Shown in pieces: positions 37,848 to 46,192 of a DNA stretch of 64,000 nucleotides. Within the stretch, counting starts at the first letter, position 1, and each line of letters starts with the position of its first letter. The notes under the pieces are model-generated. The model searched no databases. It saw nothing but the letters and a program-made list of their open reading frames with translations, and had not been told where the DNA came from. The translations under genes and the position numbers were made by a program. Source of the stretch: Chitinophagales bacterium (lineage in GTDB: Bacteria > Bacteroidota > Bacteroidia > Chitinophagales > Chitinophagaceae); the NCBI GenBank assembly GCA_020636495.1, contig JACJXQ010000008.1:2108001-2172000 (forward strand). The letters run 5' to 3'.

Positions 37848-38594
37848 TTAGTCTCTTACTGAATGTCCGGTATGGTGTAAAAATACTTCTTCAAGATGTT
37901 TGCAGCCTTCTGTATTTCTGATAAGTTCTTGCGGCGTACCGCTTATGATAAACTTGCCCTCATCTACTATCACTACTTCGTCACATATCTTTTCCGCTTC
38001 GTCCAGCAGGTGAGAAGTGTAGAGTATGGTCTTGCCTAATTGTTTATAGTCTTTCAGGAAATTTAATATCATAGCACGTGACTGAACATCCACACCAGCG
38101 GTTGGCTCATCCAGTATCAGTATTTCAGGGTAGTGCAACAATGATGCTATGATATTGGCTCTCCGCTTCATACCTCCGCTATACCTGTTCACTCGTTTGT
38201 CAGCATGTTTCTCCAGCCCCAGTTTCTCCAGCAGGTCCTGGCTACGCTCCTTTATATACTTATCTTCTATACCATACAAACGACCGATATAAATAAAATT
38301 CTCCCATGCCGTAAGGTTCGGAAAGAGGGCTATCTGTTGAGGTACCACACCTATCTGCGACCGCACCGCATTAATGTGTTCTATACAATCAACACCAAAT
38401 ACCTTCGCACTACCACTATCCGGGCTTACTAAACCGCATATGATATTAATAGTGGTAGTTTTACCGGCACCGTTTGGCCCCAGCAAACCAACTATCTTTT
38501 TTTCTTCCACGCTCAGGCTCAGACCATCCAATGCGGGTGTCCATGCACCCGGGTATTGTTTCCTGAGGTCATTTATATCTATTGCTAACGACAT
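37848..38594 (-). CDS. ABC transporter ATP-binding protein
   Basis: This 248-residue ATPase has Walker A GPNGAGKTT, Q-loop VVPQQIALFP, signature YSGGMKRR and Walker B ILILDEPTAGVD, followed by TSHLLDEAE. The pattern is that of drug- or sodium-exporting DrrA/NatA types. It pairs with the permease directly downstream. It follows the tryptophan 2,3-dioxygenase gene on the same strand with a 15-base gap. Confidence 0.95.
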   Translation of the reverse strand: MSLAIDINDLRKQYPGAWTPALDGLSLSVEEKKIVGLLGPNGAGKTTTINIICGLVSPDSGSAKVFGVDCIEHINAVRSQIGVVPQQIALFPNLTAWENFIYIGRLYGIEDKYIKERSQDLLEKLGLEKHADKRVNRYSGGMKRRANIIASLLHYPEILILDEPTAGVDVQSRAMILNFLKDYKQLGKTILYTSHLLDEAEKICDEVVIVDEGKFIISGTPQELIRNTEGCKHLEEVFLHHTGHSVRD

Positions 38595-38609
38595 AGTTTA
38601 TGCTGGACT

Positions 38610-39632
38610 TTATCTATAACCAAGTCCGTAGCCTAATTGTTCAGGCAATACCGGTAACATATGCCTCGGCACAAGGAATGATGTCAACTCGGCCAGTTCT
38701 TTAAATATAACATGGGTATCGGCTGCCGCCTGCAGGTATTGTGCTCCTGTGCTGCCACCGGTACCTACGCGCTTGCCGATAGTACGCTGTACCATATGTA
38801 TATGCCTGTGGCGCCACATCGACATTTTTTCATCTATCTCCAAAAGGCTGCTGATCAGTTCGAATGGCAGGTGCAACATCGGATAGTCCCTGTACAGCAT
38901 AATGAATAAAGCACTCCTGTTAGCCTCCGCACTCAGCTTCCTGTCATCAGGGTAGGCAGCATCGTTCATAAATAGATTATCGAATGTCTCCAGGTTCTTC
39001 ATTTCCTGCTCCAGCAGGCTGCTGCTGTACGATTCACGGTATTCTTGCCAGAAACTGCGCTCGGGCCATGCTTCATTATCTTTCAGGAAGGGCATACGCT
39101 CCAGCCAGCGATTAATAAGCACCAGAAGCGACTCTTCTGCTTCAGCGTTCTTTACTCGTTCTATATCCTTTTCATTCAGTTGAGATAAGTAGTAATTCTG
39201 CCCATGTCTCTGCTTGTACGATAGACCCAACGCTGCCTCTATGATCTTGAACTGTATACTCTGAAATCCTGATGCCGGGCGCAGCAGGTCCCTGAATTCC
39301 AGGAAGTCCAGTGGGGTCATGGTCTCCATTACCGTCATTTGCTGCACGGCCACATCCATGATAGCACATATGCGTTTAATGCGGTGTACTGAATTATATA
39401 TGTCCGGGGAATTATTAGGTATGCTTGCCTGTTTGAATATATTCCTGACGATGTTCAATTCATGAATGATCTGTTTGAACCATAACTCATAGGTCTGGTG
39501 TATGATGATGAACATCAGCTCATCATCGGCTTTGATATTCTCTTTTTCACTCTCGGGTTGCTGTGCATTCAGTATTTTATCCAGTTGCAGGTACTCACTA
39601 TAATATACGGGGTGGCGCTGTTTCTTATCCAT
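38610..39632 (-). CDS. kynA: Tryptophan 2,3-dioxygenase
   Basis: This 340-residue heme enzyme has IIHQTYELWFKQIIHE near residue 50, with the distal histidine. Near 290 it has MWRHRHIHMVQRTIGKRVGTGGSTGAQYL, which holds the heme-ligand histidine and substrate loop. It opens the indole ring of tryptophan to give N-formylkynurenine, the first step of the kynurenine route. No other kynurenine genes are in the window. Confidence 0.93.
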   Translation of the reverse strand: MDKKQRHPVYYSEYLQLDKILNAQQPESEKENIKADDELMFIIIHQTYELWFKQIIHELNIVRNIFKQASIPNNSPDIYNSVHRIKRICAIMDVAVQQMTVMETMTPLDFLEFRDLLRPASGFQSIQFKIIEAALGLSYKQRHGQNYYLSQLNEKDIERVKNAEAEESLLVLINRWLERMPFLKDNEAWPERSFWQEYRESYSSSLLEQEMKNLETFDNLFMNDAAYPDDRKLSAEANRSALFIMLYRDYPMLHLPFELISSLLEIDEKMSMWRHRHIHMVQRTIGKRVGTGGSTGAQYLQAAADTHVIFKELAELTSFLVPRHMLPVLPEQLGYGLGYR

Positions 39633-39676
39633 GCGGTTAAATTAATAAACAAATGCCAAGGTTCTGATGACAAGTA

Positions 39677-39701
39677 TGTATATTTAAATAAAAAATATAC
39701 A
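39677..39701. repeat. AT-rich inverted repeat between divergent genes
   Basis: TGTATATTT (39677-39685) and AAATATACA (39693-39701) are exact complements around a 7-base loop. The repeat lies between the divergent dioxygenase and head-GIN genes and could be a regulator site; the gap holds nothing else I can identify. Confidence 0.6.
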
Positions 39702-39771
39702 AAAACATATAGGGGTAAGCTTTAAGGTAGCTGTTATTACTATGAACACAAAAAAAGAGAAAACTGATCTT

Positions 39772-40437
39772 ATGAAAAAGTATGTAACAATTATTGCTGT
39801 CGGAATATTGGCTGTATGCACCACAAGTTGTCATAAAAGAGCGCTTAGGGGAGAAGGCCCTACCGTTTCAGAAACACGCTATGTGGGAGAATTCAGCAAA
39901 ATAGAAGCCAACGGAAGCACGCATATCGAAGTAGTACACGATGATGTGTACAGTATAATAGTAACCGGTTATAGTAACCTGGTACCTGTATTCGAGACAA
40001 AACTTAAAGGTGACAGGCTTATCCTGCAATTCAAAGATTTTTACTGGAATGTTCGCAATGATAATATTACGGTAGAAGTACACACCCCCTACCTGGACAA
40101 GACCAGCATGAATGGCTCGGGAAACATCGCGGTAGGTTCCGGTTTTGAGCAGGACAATTTCAATGCAGACATCAATGGTTCAGGTGATATTTCAGTGAAA
40201 GGTAACAGCTATAAGTCATTGTATGCCAAAATAAATGGTTCAGGTGGTTTCAGTTCCGAATACAGCGAGGCAGACAGGGTAGAGGTGAACATCTCCGGCT
40301 CGGGTAGTGCATACGTAAAGGCCAACGACTACCTGAAAGTACGCATAAGTGGTTCTGGTGATGTGTATTACCGTGGCAATCCTTCTACATTAGATACTGA
40401 CATCTCAGGCTCAGGAAAAGTACATAAAAGAAACTAG
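39772..40437 (+). CDS. Head-GIN (DUF2807) domain lipoprotein
   Basis: The ATG at 39772 gives MKKYVTIIAVGILAVCTTSC with a lipobox, so this is a 221-residue lipoprotein. The repeats NGSGN, NGSGD, NGSGG, SGSGS, SGSGD and SGSGK at regular spacing are the mark of the head-GIN/DUF2807 beta-helix. The family is common in Bacteroidota envelopes with no fixed function. An upstream ATG at 39742 would precede the signal peptide by 10 residues and is less likely. Confidence 0.9.
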   Translation: MKKYVTIIAVGILAVCTTSCHKRALRGEGPTVSETRYVGEFSKIEANGSTHIEVVHDDVYSIIVTGYSNLVPVFETKLKGDRLILQFKDFYWNVRNDNITVEVHTPYLDKTSMNGSGNIAVGSGFEQDNFNADINGSGDISVKGNSYKSLYAKINGSGGFSSEYSEADRVEVNISGSGSAYVKANDYLKVRISGSGDVYYRGNPSTLDTDISGSGKVHKRN

Positions 40438-40469
40438 GGGCACCTTAGGGTTGATTCATATAAAAAAGG

Positions 40470-40500
40470 GCGCATCGTATTTACGGTGCGCTATTTTTTT
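40470..40500. terminator. Terminator shared by head-GIN and methyltransferase genes
   Basis: GCGCATCG (40470-40477) pairs with CGGTGCGC (40484-40491, one G-U). On plus, a T-run (TATTTTTTT) follows; on minus, TTTTTTA follows. It overlaps the stop codon of the convergent methyltransferase gene. Confidence 0.8.
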
Positions 40501-41237
40501 ACCCTGCCTGCTCTCATAAATACCGGGAAGGTTACTTCCTTTGGTCCGGCTCCCCAGGCATCCATTAACTTACTCGCTATCAGGTCCACAGGGTTCTTAT
40601 TATTCTTTTTTATATAATGTTGCACCGACGACCAGGTATTCAGATAACCCAACATATGCTCGGCTGCCCATTCATATGTGATTTTAAACTTCTGAGCTTC
40701 TATCTTTTCAAAAGGAACCTCAATTGATGCATATTCATTATCCACATGTTTCCTTTCAGCATCCCAATATGGCCCTACTATATGAGTGTAAAAATCATCA
40801 ACTATGTCATTTATGGTAGGGGAGACCCTGGGCAAATTATAACCCCATGCGGCAAAAACGGCTCCGTTCTTCGCAACTCTTTTCACTTGTTCAAAGAAGA
40901 CAGCATGGTCAAACCAGTGCAGCGATTGAGCAACGGTCACCAGGTCAAAGTTGTTATCCGCAAAGGACGGCTGCTCTGCTCTTTCCTGCTGGTAAATGAT
41001 ATTGTCTTTCTTAGTCGAATTTTCTAATTGACTGATGCTTAAATCAGTAGCGCATACTGTTTGAAATATAGCTACAATCTTTACAGCTGCCTGTCCGTTG
41101 CCTGTGGCACAGTCCCAGGCGGTATCAAAGCTGTTACATTGTGCGTACAACCAGTCAAAAAGCTCCTGCGGATAACCCGGCCGGTAGTTGGCATATATAT
41201 CCGATTGCTGGGAGAAATTATCCTTTGTATCTTTCAT
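40491..41237 (-). CDS. SAM-dependent methyltransferase, class I
   Basis: This 248-residue protein starts MKDTKDNFSQQSDIYANYRPGYP. It has the SAM-binding segments DCATGNGQAAV and CATDLSISQLENS, then DLVTVAQSLHWFDH, as in the Methyltransf_11 / trans-aconitate type group. The substrate is unknown. A minus-strand -7 box TATTTTTG (41245-41252) lies only 8 bases before this start, giving a near-leaderless mRNA and supporting 41237 over 41294. Confidence 0.85.
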   Translation of the reverse strand: MKDTKDNFSQQSDIYANYRPGYPQELFDWLYAQCNSFDTAWDCATGNGQAAVKIVAIFQTVCATDLSISQLENSTKKDNIIYQQERAEQPSFADNNFDLVTVAQSLHWFDHAVFFEQVKRVAKNGAVFAAWGYNLPRVSPTINDIVDDFYTHIVGPYWDAERKHVDNEYASIEVPFEKIEAQKFKITYEWAAEHMLGYLNTWSSVQHYIKKNNKNPVDLIASKLMDAWGAGPKEVTFPVFMRAGRVKK

Positions 41238-41268
41238 ACTTTTGCAAAAATAACCGAACACGATATAT

Positions 41269-41781
41269 ATGCCTGATAAATATCTACCTGCCATTGCTGC
41301 AGACGAACTGAATGCTGTTCAGGATAGCGGGGATCTGTATGCTTATTACGACCTCCTTTGCCAACCTTTGCATACCGAGTTGTACAAACGCCAGGATTTC
41401 TCCTTTTTCGACGAGCTGACCGAGGGGCAACAAATGCTGATATGCTACGATTATATTCAGAATCATCTGCTGCAAGGTGGTTTTATACAGCTGATACAGA
41501 ATGGTTATGTAAATATGCTGGTACCCATGCCTCAGTGGCTGGTCACCATCGGCGACGGAAAAATGGCACAGCTTATTGACGATGCGCTCAAAGCATATGT
41601 ACAGAACAAGGACATACTCGACAAAGAAACAAGCGTGCAGGAATTCGCCAATTTATATGAACAATTGCCCGTTTTTGCGCCGTTAGACGAACTTTTTAAG
41701 CAATTACACCCCAAAACTGTCGAAAATATGCTCAATTATGCCACGCATCATATACATGAGTTTGCCAGGGTAATAGAGTAG
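41269..41781 (+). CDS. DUF4375 / DMP19-like protein
   Basis: This 170-residue acidic protein contains LTEGQQMLICYDYIQNHLLQGGFIQLIQNGY, a pattern like that of DUF4375 proteins, which include the DNA-mimic DMP19. That resemblance is weak and based on a short segment. It is divergent from the methyltransferase gene with a 31-base gap. Confidence 0.6.
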   Translation: MPDKYLPAIAADELNAVQDSGDLYAYYDLLCQPLHTELYKRQDFSFFDELTEGQQMLICYDYIQNHLLQGGFIQLIQNGYVNMLVPMPQWLVTIGDGKMAQLIDDALKAYVQNKDILDKETSVQEFANLYEQLPVFAPLDELFKQLHPKTVENMLNYATHHIHEFARVIE

Positions 41782-41783
41782 TG

Positions 41784-42173
41784 CTACTCCGAAATATCCC
41801 CCTTATTCACCACAAAACCATAGTAGTGTTGATAGCTGCGTGCCCCAAGGTTTTTGACCCTCACTTCCCAGTTTGCCGGGTCCATAATGTCTTTATTCAG
41901 CTGGTCATTATCTATCCATATATCTACAGAGTCTACCCCAACCATGGGGTAAATAGGGTCGGGATTGCTGCCTATGTGCCCATCGCGAAATAACTCAGTA
42001 GTTGAATTAGCCTTCACAACTACTTCTTTATTACGATAGTTATATACAGAATCGTGGTAGAATCTTATATGTATCTCCTTATTAGTATTATTCTCCAACA
42101 GTCGGGTATAGCCGGTACCGGGGTCGCACGACGAGAACAGGAAAAGCAAGGGTAGTGCCAATATAGGTTTCAT
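41784..42173 (-). CDS. Hypothetical lipoprotein
   Basis: This 129-residue protein has the signal MKPILALPLLFLFSSC with lipobox FSSC. The mature part is beta-rich and contains ENNTNKEIHIRFYHDSVYNYRNKEVVVKANSTTELF. No family was recognised. It ends 2 bases past the convergent DUF4375-like gene. Confidence 0.7.
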   Translation of the reverse strand: MKPILALPLLFLFSSCDPGTGYTRLLENNTNKEIHIRFYHDSVYNYRNKEVVVKANSTTELFRDGHIGSNPDPIYPMVGVDSVDIWIDNDQLNKDIMDPANWEVRVKNLGARSYQHYYGFVVNKGDISE

Positions 42174-42245
42174 AAAGTTTCTTTAGGATATATAAAGGCA
42201 AATTCTATACCAGTTCCTTATATTAGCGTATCAAATCCCTGACAG

Positions 42246-42482
42246 ATGCAACGATCCATTCTTTTAATCATGTCCATTATTTGTCTCAGTGCCTGTGGCG
42301 ATGGCAGGAACTATTATTCATGCAGTTGTAAAAATAGCGCAACCGGTGAGGCCATTTCCGGCAACTACAGGGTATACGCCCAGGACAAGCTGGCCGAATC
42401 GGAATGCGCTAAGCTGCACGTACAGGCCGAAAGTGATGCCGGGCTGGGACCCAACGAGGCTGAGTGCACCTACAAGCCATAG
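42246..42482 (+). CDS. Small cysteine-rich lipoprotein
   Basis: This 78-residue protein begins with a signal peptide ending LSAC. The mature part has YYSCSCKNSATGE near the N-terminus and ECAKLH and ECTYKP further on. The layout of cysteines (YxCxC early, one in the middle, one near the end) matches the lipoprotein at 1324-1572. The function is unknown. Confidence 0.65.
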   Translation: MQRSILLIMSIICLSACGDGRNYYSCSCKNSATGEAISGNYRVYAQDKLAESECAKLHVQAESDAGLGPNEAECTYKP

Positions 42483-42550
42483 GCCGTAAAACACTACATA
42501 GGTTACTAGATTTTCACATTTTCTCATTAGCTAATCAGCTAATAACTACG

Positions 42551-42558
42551 TACCTTTG
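42551..42558 (+). promoter_or_regulatory. -7 element of the ABC-F gene promoter
   Basis: TACCTTTG matches TAnnTTTG and lies 65 bases before the ABC-F start. The -33 side is weak. Confidence 0.5.
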
Positions 42559-42622
42559 CACCTCTTTTCAGCACCCTGTATGCTGATTTTGTACTTTTTA
42601 CTTTTGAATTTTTAGTTATACA

Positions 42623-44254
42623 ATGTTAAACGTTAATAATTTATCGCTCCGCTACGGCAAAAGGATCCTGTTCGAAGATGTGAATATCCGCTTCACCGAG
42701 GGCAATTGCTATGGTATTATCGGTGCCAATGGCGCGGGCAAATCTACTTTCCTTAAAATACTTTCCGGCGATATCGACCCCACAACGGGTAAAGTTGAGA
42801 TATCCAAAGGACAGCGTATGAGTGTGCTGAAACAGGACCACTATGAGTTTGACGAGAACACCGTACTGGAAACCGTACTGATGGGCAATGAGCCGCTGTA
42901 TAAGATCATGAAGGAGAAGGACGCCATCTACGCTAAAGAAGACTTTACCGAAGAGGACGGACTGAGGGTAGGCGAACTGGAGGGCACTTTTGCTGAAATG
43001 GACGGCTGGAACGCTGAAAGCGACGCCGCAACCCTGCTCAGCAACCTGGGTATCAAAGAAGACCTGCACTATAAGCAGATGAAGGAATTGGATGGTAATG
43101 AAAAGGTGAGGGTATTGCTGGCACAGGCTCTGTTTGGCAACCCGGACATCCTGCTGCTCGATGAGCCTACCAACGACCTGGACCTGGAGACCATCTCATG
43201 GCTGGAGAACTTCCTGGCCGATTATGATAAGATAGTACTGGTCGTATCGCACGACCGTCACTTCCTCGATGCGGTATGTACCCACGTGGCAGATATCGAT
43301 TTTGGAAAAATTACCATATTTACCGGTAACTACACTTTCTGGTACGAGAGTAGCCAGTTGTTGCTCAAGCAGCGTACCGACGCCAACAAAAAGGCGGAAG
43401 ATAAGATACGCGAGCTGCAGGAGTTCATTGCACGTTTCTCGGCCAACGCCTCTAAGTCTAAGCAGGCTACCAGCCGTAAAAAAGCGCTCGATAAGATCAA
43501 GATCGAGGACATGGTGGCCTCTAACCGTAAATACCCGGCCATCCTGTTCAACAACCAGGTGCGCGATGCCGGCGACCAGATACTGGAGGTGAACGGACTG
43601 GGCAAATCTGTGAACGGGGAAGTATATTTCAAGGATATTACGTTCGACCTTAAGCGTGGACAAAAGGTTGCTATAGTGTCGGATAACAGCTTGGCAACCA
43701 CAGCTTTCTATAAAATACTTGCAGGAGAAGATCAGTCTTTCGATGGCAGTTATAAATGGGGTGTAACCATCACCAGTACCTACCTGCCTGCCGATAACAG
43801 CGAGTATTTTGAAGGTAAAGATATGAACCTGGTAGACTGGCTCAGGCAGTATTCTGAGGAAAAGGACGAGACCTTTATACGTGGTTTTCTGGGCAGGATG
43901 TTGTTCTCAGGTGAGGAAACTTTAAAAAGTTGCACCGTATTAAGTGGAGGTGAAAAGATGCGGTGTATGATCAGCCGCATGATGATGCTGAAAGGAAATG
44001 TGCTGATGCTGGACGAGCCCACCAACCACCTGGACCTGGAAAGTATCACGGCGCTCAACAATGGTATGAAAGATTTCAAGGGTACCATACTGTTCACCAC
44101 ACGCGACCATGAGCTGGCACAAACCGTTGCCGACAGGGTAATTGAAATTACACCTAATGGTATGATTGACAGGGAGATGGACTTTGATACTTACAGAAGC
44201 GATGCAAGGGTAAAAGCCCTGAAAGCCGAGCTATACGGACAGGCAGTAAGCTAA
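42623..44254 (+). CDS. ABC-F family ATPase (YbiT-like) with a degenerate second nucleotide site
   Basis: This 543-residue soluble protein has two ATPase domains and no membrane helix, with the linker segment RFSANASKSKQATSRKKALDKI typical of YbiT. Domain 1 has Walker A GANGAGKST (34-42) and Walker B ILLLDEPTND, but its signature is LDGNE (156-160) instead of LSGG. Domain 2 lacks the Walker A lysine (VSDNSLATT, 352-360). It has P in place of the Q-loop glutamine and TTRDH (492-496) in place of the H-switch. Its signature LSGGE and Walker B are intact. ABC-F proteins act on ribosomes; which site this one protects or regulates is unknown. Confidence 0.93.
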   Translation: MLNVNNLSLRYGKRILFEDVNIRFTEGNCYGIIGANGAGKSTFLKILSGDIDPTTGKVEISKGQRMSVLKQDHYEFDENTVLETVLMGNEPLYKIMKEKDAIYAKEDFTEEDGLRVGELEGTFAEMDGWNAESDAATLLSNLGIKEDLHYKQMKELDGNEKVRVLLAQALFGNPDILLLDEPTNDLDLETISWLENFLADYDKIVLVVSHDRHFLDAVCTHVADIDFGKITIFTGNYTFWYESSQLLLKQRTDANKKAEDKIRELQEFIARFSANASKSKQATSRKKALDKIKIEDMVASNRKYPAILFNNQVRDAGDQILEVNGLGKSVNGEVYFKDITFDLKRGQKVAIVSDNSLATTAFYKILAGEDQSFDGSYKWGVTITSTYLPADNSEYFEGKDMNLVDWLRQYSEEKDETFIRGFLGRMLFSGEETLKSCTVLSGGEKMRCMISRMMMLKGNVLMLDEPTNHLDLESITALNNGMKDFKGTILFTTRDHELAQTVADRVIEITPNGMIDREMDFDTYRSDARVKALKAELYGQAVS

Positions 44255-44284
44255 TAGCATCTTTTTAATATAATTTTTATCTAT

Positions 44285-44310
44285 AATGTACCTTTCGGGG
44301 TACATTTTTA
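44285..44310 (+). terminator. Terminator of the ABC-F gene
   Basis: AATGTACC (44285-44292) pairs with GGTACATT (44299-44306), followed by a T-rich tail. The rest of the gap to 44547 shows nothing I can identify. Confidence 0.8.
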
Positions 44311-44547
44311 TTATATTTACACAAATGTGACAAATGAGCGATCTCCGCCACAGGAGGTCAGGCTGGAAAAGCGACGATAGGACATTCATATCTAAGTAGA
44401 GGAAAAAGAACGACCGGGGTAAAAGAGAGACACAACAAACCACCATAACCATATTATGCAAACGATAGATGAGCCGCAGGAGGATAGGTACATCTGTTGT
44501 TAGCAATACTGAGATTATCTATTACGAAACCGGAAAATGTGCCGTCT

Positions 44548-44835
44548 ATGAAATTGCATCAAAACCGGCTGGACAGGTTTTCTGTCATAGCCAAGAAACT
44601 GGTCGATGAACATTCCGCTGAGTTATTCAGCGAAATGCGTTTATCCGACAGTCAGGACATTTACAACAACCATCTGCAGAACCTGGGCAATCAACTGGAA
44701 GAATATGCCCGCGATTTTATCAACAACTGCAAAGTTCAGAACGATCAGCTGAAGAAGGATATCTGGTATACGTGCAACAAATACCTCGACCTGTTTGCTA
44801 CACGCAACCAGCCCGGCCAGCTAAGACATTACTAG
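44548..44835 (+). CDS. Hypothetical small protein
   Basis: From ATG 44548 this is a 95-residue charged, helical protein (LHQNRLDRFSVIAKKLVDEHSAELFSEM; QLEEYARDFINNCKVQNDQLKKDIWYTCNKYLDLF). No family was recognised. It is the last gene before the accessory array and has the codon style of its neighbours on the left, so it is probably chromosomal. A further in-frame upstream start adds residues without clear support. Confidence 0.55.
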   Translation: MKLHQNRLDRFSVIAKKLVDEHSAELFSEMRLSDSQDIYNNHLQNLGNQLEEYARDFINNCKVQNDQLKKDIWYTCNKYLDLFATRNQPGQLRHY

Positions 44836-44887
44836 TGCCCGCACGCATTGCTACAAATTACGTTTACCATACCGATTAAACTGAAAC

Positions 44888-44913
44888 AAGGGGTAGAATA
44901 CCATCTATCCCTT
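44888..44913 (+). terminator. Possible terminator at the left border of the array
   Basis: AAGGGGTAGA (44888-44897) pairs with TCTATCCCTT (44904-44913, one G-U). The following tail (TATTC) is weak, so it may only be a stem-loop. Confidence 0.45.
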
Positions 44914-44933
44914 TATTCATGCACTTTTCAACT

Positions 44934-44961
44934 ATTTAACATAATGTAAATTATAGAACAA
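44934..44961 (+). other. Complete dif-like XerCD site
   Basis: The site has the 11-6-11 layout of dif. The XerD arm ATTTAACATAA (44934-44944) is identical to the E. coli XerD arm in this orientation. The centre is TGTAAA, and the XerC arm TTATAGAACAA (44951-44961) carries the inner TTAT. XerC and XerD recombine such sites, for example to resolve chromosome dimers. It lacks the inverted partner that the other sites in the array have and lies at the array's left end. It may be the chromosomal dif or the root site of the array. Confidence 0.75.
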
Positions 44962-45058
44962 ATGCCACCGCACGGCAAACGGCCAGCAATACTATGATGC
45001 AATCGCATTTACCATAATGGTCATCTGGTAACAGTATATTGTTGGGATTTGCCGTAGT

Positions 45059-45193
45059 ATGAGAACAAAAAAGGTTCTTAAAAAGAAGCTAAAGCCATTC
45101 AAGCCATATGACATTAATCGTCACATGGAGTTTGCTAAACTTCTGAAGAAACTTGATCAATGTAAAACTGAAGCATCAGTTTATAGTTCTTAG
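45059..45193 (+). CDS. Possible small basic protein, copy in unit 1 (doubtful)
   Basis: This is a 44-residue plus-strand frame MRTKKVLKKKLKPFKPYDIN..., lysine rich, whose last 59 bases overlap the 3' end of the minus-strand 65-aa ORF. An identical copy lies in unit 3. In unit 2 deletions turn it into MRTSS followed by a stop, while the minus-strand ORF stays intact. That argues against an essential gene. No promoter was found. Confidence 0.25.
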   Translation: MRTKKVLKKKLKPFKPYDINRHMEFAKLLKKLDQCKTEASVYSS

Positions 45194-45332
45194 CTTCTGT
45201 TTCATTAATTATTCTTATGTTTTCAGAATCCATTCCATTTGTTCTGTCATTAATAATTTCTTGTAATCTTTCGTTGTCTTGCATTCTTAGCCTTGCTAAA
45301 ATTTCGACCAATATAGGTTTCAAGTCTTCCAT
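45135..45332 (-). CDS. Hypothetical 65-aa array protein, copy 1
   Basis: This is a 65-residue, acidic, probably helical protein (EDLKPILVEILARLRMQDNERLQEIINDRTNGMDS...). The sequence is identical in three copies (45135, 45678, 46269). No family was recognised. Its composition and the conserved frame suggest a true gene. It is read leftward, as are the other genes of the array, towards the XerC arm at the left of its unit. Confidence 0.6.
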   Translation of the reverse strand: MEDLKPILVEILARLRMQDNERLQEIINDRTNGMDSENIRIINETEAKNYKLMLQFYIDQVSSEV

Positions 45333-45445
45333 GTTATTTTATATTTAGGTCATATAAAATTAAGAAACCAGTCTTATTAGGTTTTTATTATAATCACATG
45401 TAAAGCTACTACACCATTAGGCAGCCGTCTGCCTTACCGCTCTAT

Positions 45446-45522
45446 TTGTTGATCACGTTATTGTTGTACCACATTAATTGATTAACACTCCGATCTGGCC
45501 TTCGTAAAACATTATAGAACAA
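45446..45522. repeat. Decayed inverted dif-like hairpin element
   Basis: The element matches those at 45990 and 46603 in order but has many short deletions. The XerC arm TTATAGAACAA (45512-45522) survives. The left arm and the stem are broken (ATTTGTTGATCACG; TTGATTAACACTCCG). The following conserved tag is also altered. Confidence 0.7.
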
Positions 45523-45677
45523 ATCACGCCACAACGCCACATACTATGATGCAATCGCATTTACCATAATGGTCATCTGGTAACAGTATATTGTTGGGAT
45601 TTGCCGTAGTATGAGAACAAGTTCTTAAAGAAGCAAACCATTCAAGCCATATGACATTAATCGTCACATGGAGTTTG

Positions 45678-45875
45678 CTAAACTTCTGAAGAAACTTGAT
45701 CAATGTAAAACTGAAGCATCAGTTTATAGTTCTTAGCTTCTGTTTCATTAATTATTCTTATGTTTTCAGAATCCATTCCATTTGTTCTGTCATTAATAAT
45801 TTCTTGTAATCTTTCGTTGTCTTGCATTCTTAGCCTTGCTAAAATTTCGACCAATATAGGTTTCAAGTCTTCCAT
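45678..45875 (-). CDS. Hypothetical 65-aa array protein, copy 2
   Basis: This copy is identical in sequence to copies 1 and 3, including silent positions, even though the surrounding non-coding DNA has many deletions. See the entry at 45135 for the description. Confidence 0.6.
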   Translation of the reverse strand: MEDLKPILVEILARLRMQDNERLQEIINDRTNGMDSENIRIINETEAKNYKLMLQFYIDQVSSEV

Positions 45876-45989
45876 GTTATTTTATATTTGTCTTAAAATT
45901 GACAACAATGTCTTAGGTTTTATGCAATCACATCATTAAGCTGCCCCAGCTATGCCATTAGGCAGCCGTCTGCCTTGCCTACGCTCTAT

Positions 45990-46095
45990 TTGTTCGATAA
46001 CAACGTTATTGTTAAGTACTACGTGGCTTAATTGAAAATGTAAGCCACTCCGATACTCGGAGCCTTCGGTAACATAACGTGCAATTATAGAACAA
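45990..46095. repeat. Inverted dif-like hairpin element A
   Basis: The left site (45990-46017, reversed) has XerC arm TTGTTCGATAA, centre CAACGT and XerD arm TATTGTTAAGT. The right site (46068-46095) has GGTAACATAAC, GTGCAA and TTATAGAACAA. Between them GTGGCTTA (46023-46030) pairs with TAAGCCAC (46041-46048), and CTCCGA pairs with TCGGAG further right. Just after the right arm comes the tag ATGCCACCGCACGG. Both sites keep the 11-6-11 spacing. Confidence 0.8.
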
Positions 46096-46192
46096 ATGCC
46101 ACCGCACGGCAAACGGCCAGCAATACTATGATGCAATCGCATTTACCATAATGGTCATCTGGTAACAGTATATTGTTGGGATTTGCCGTAGT

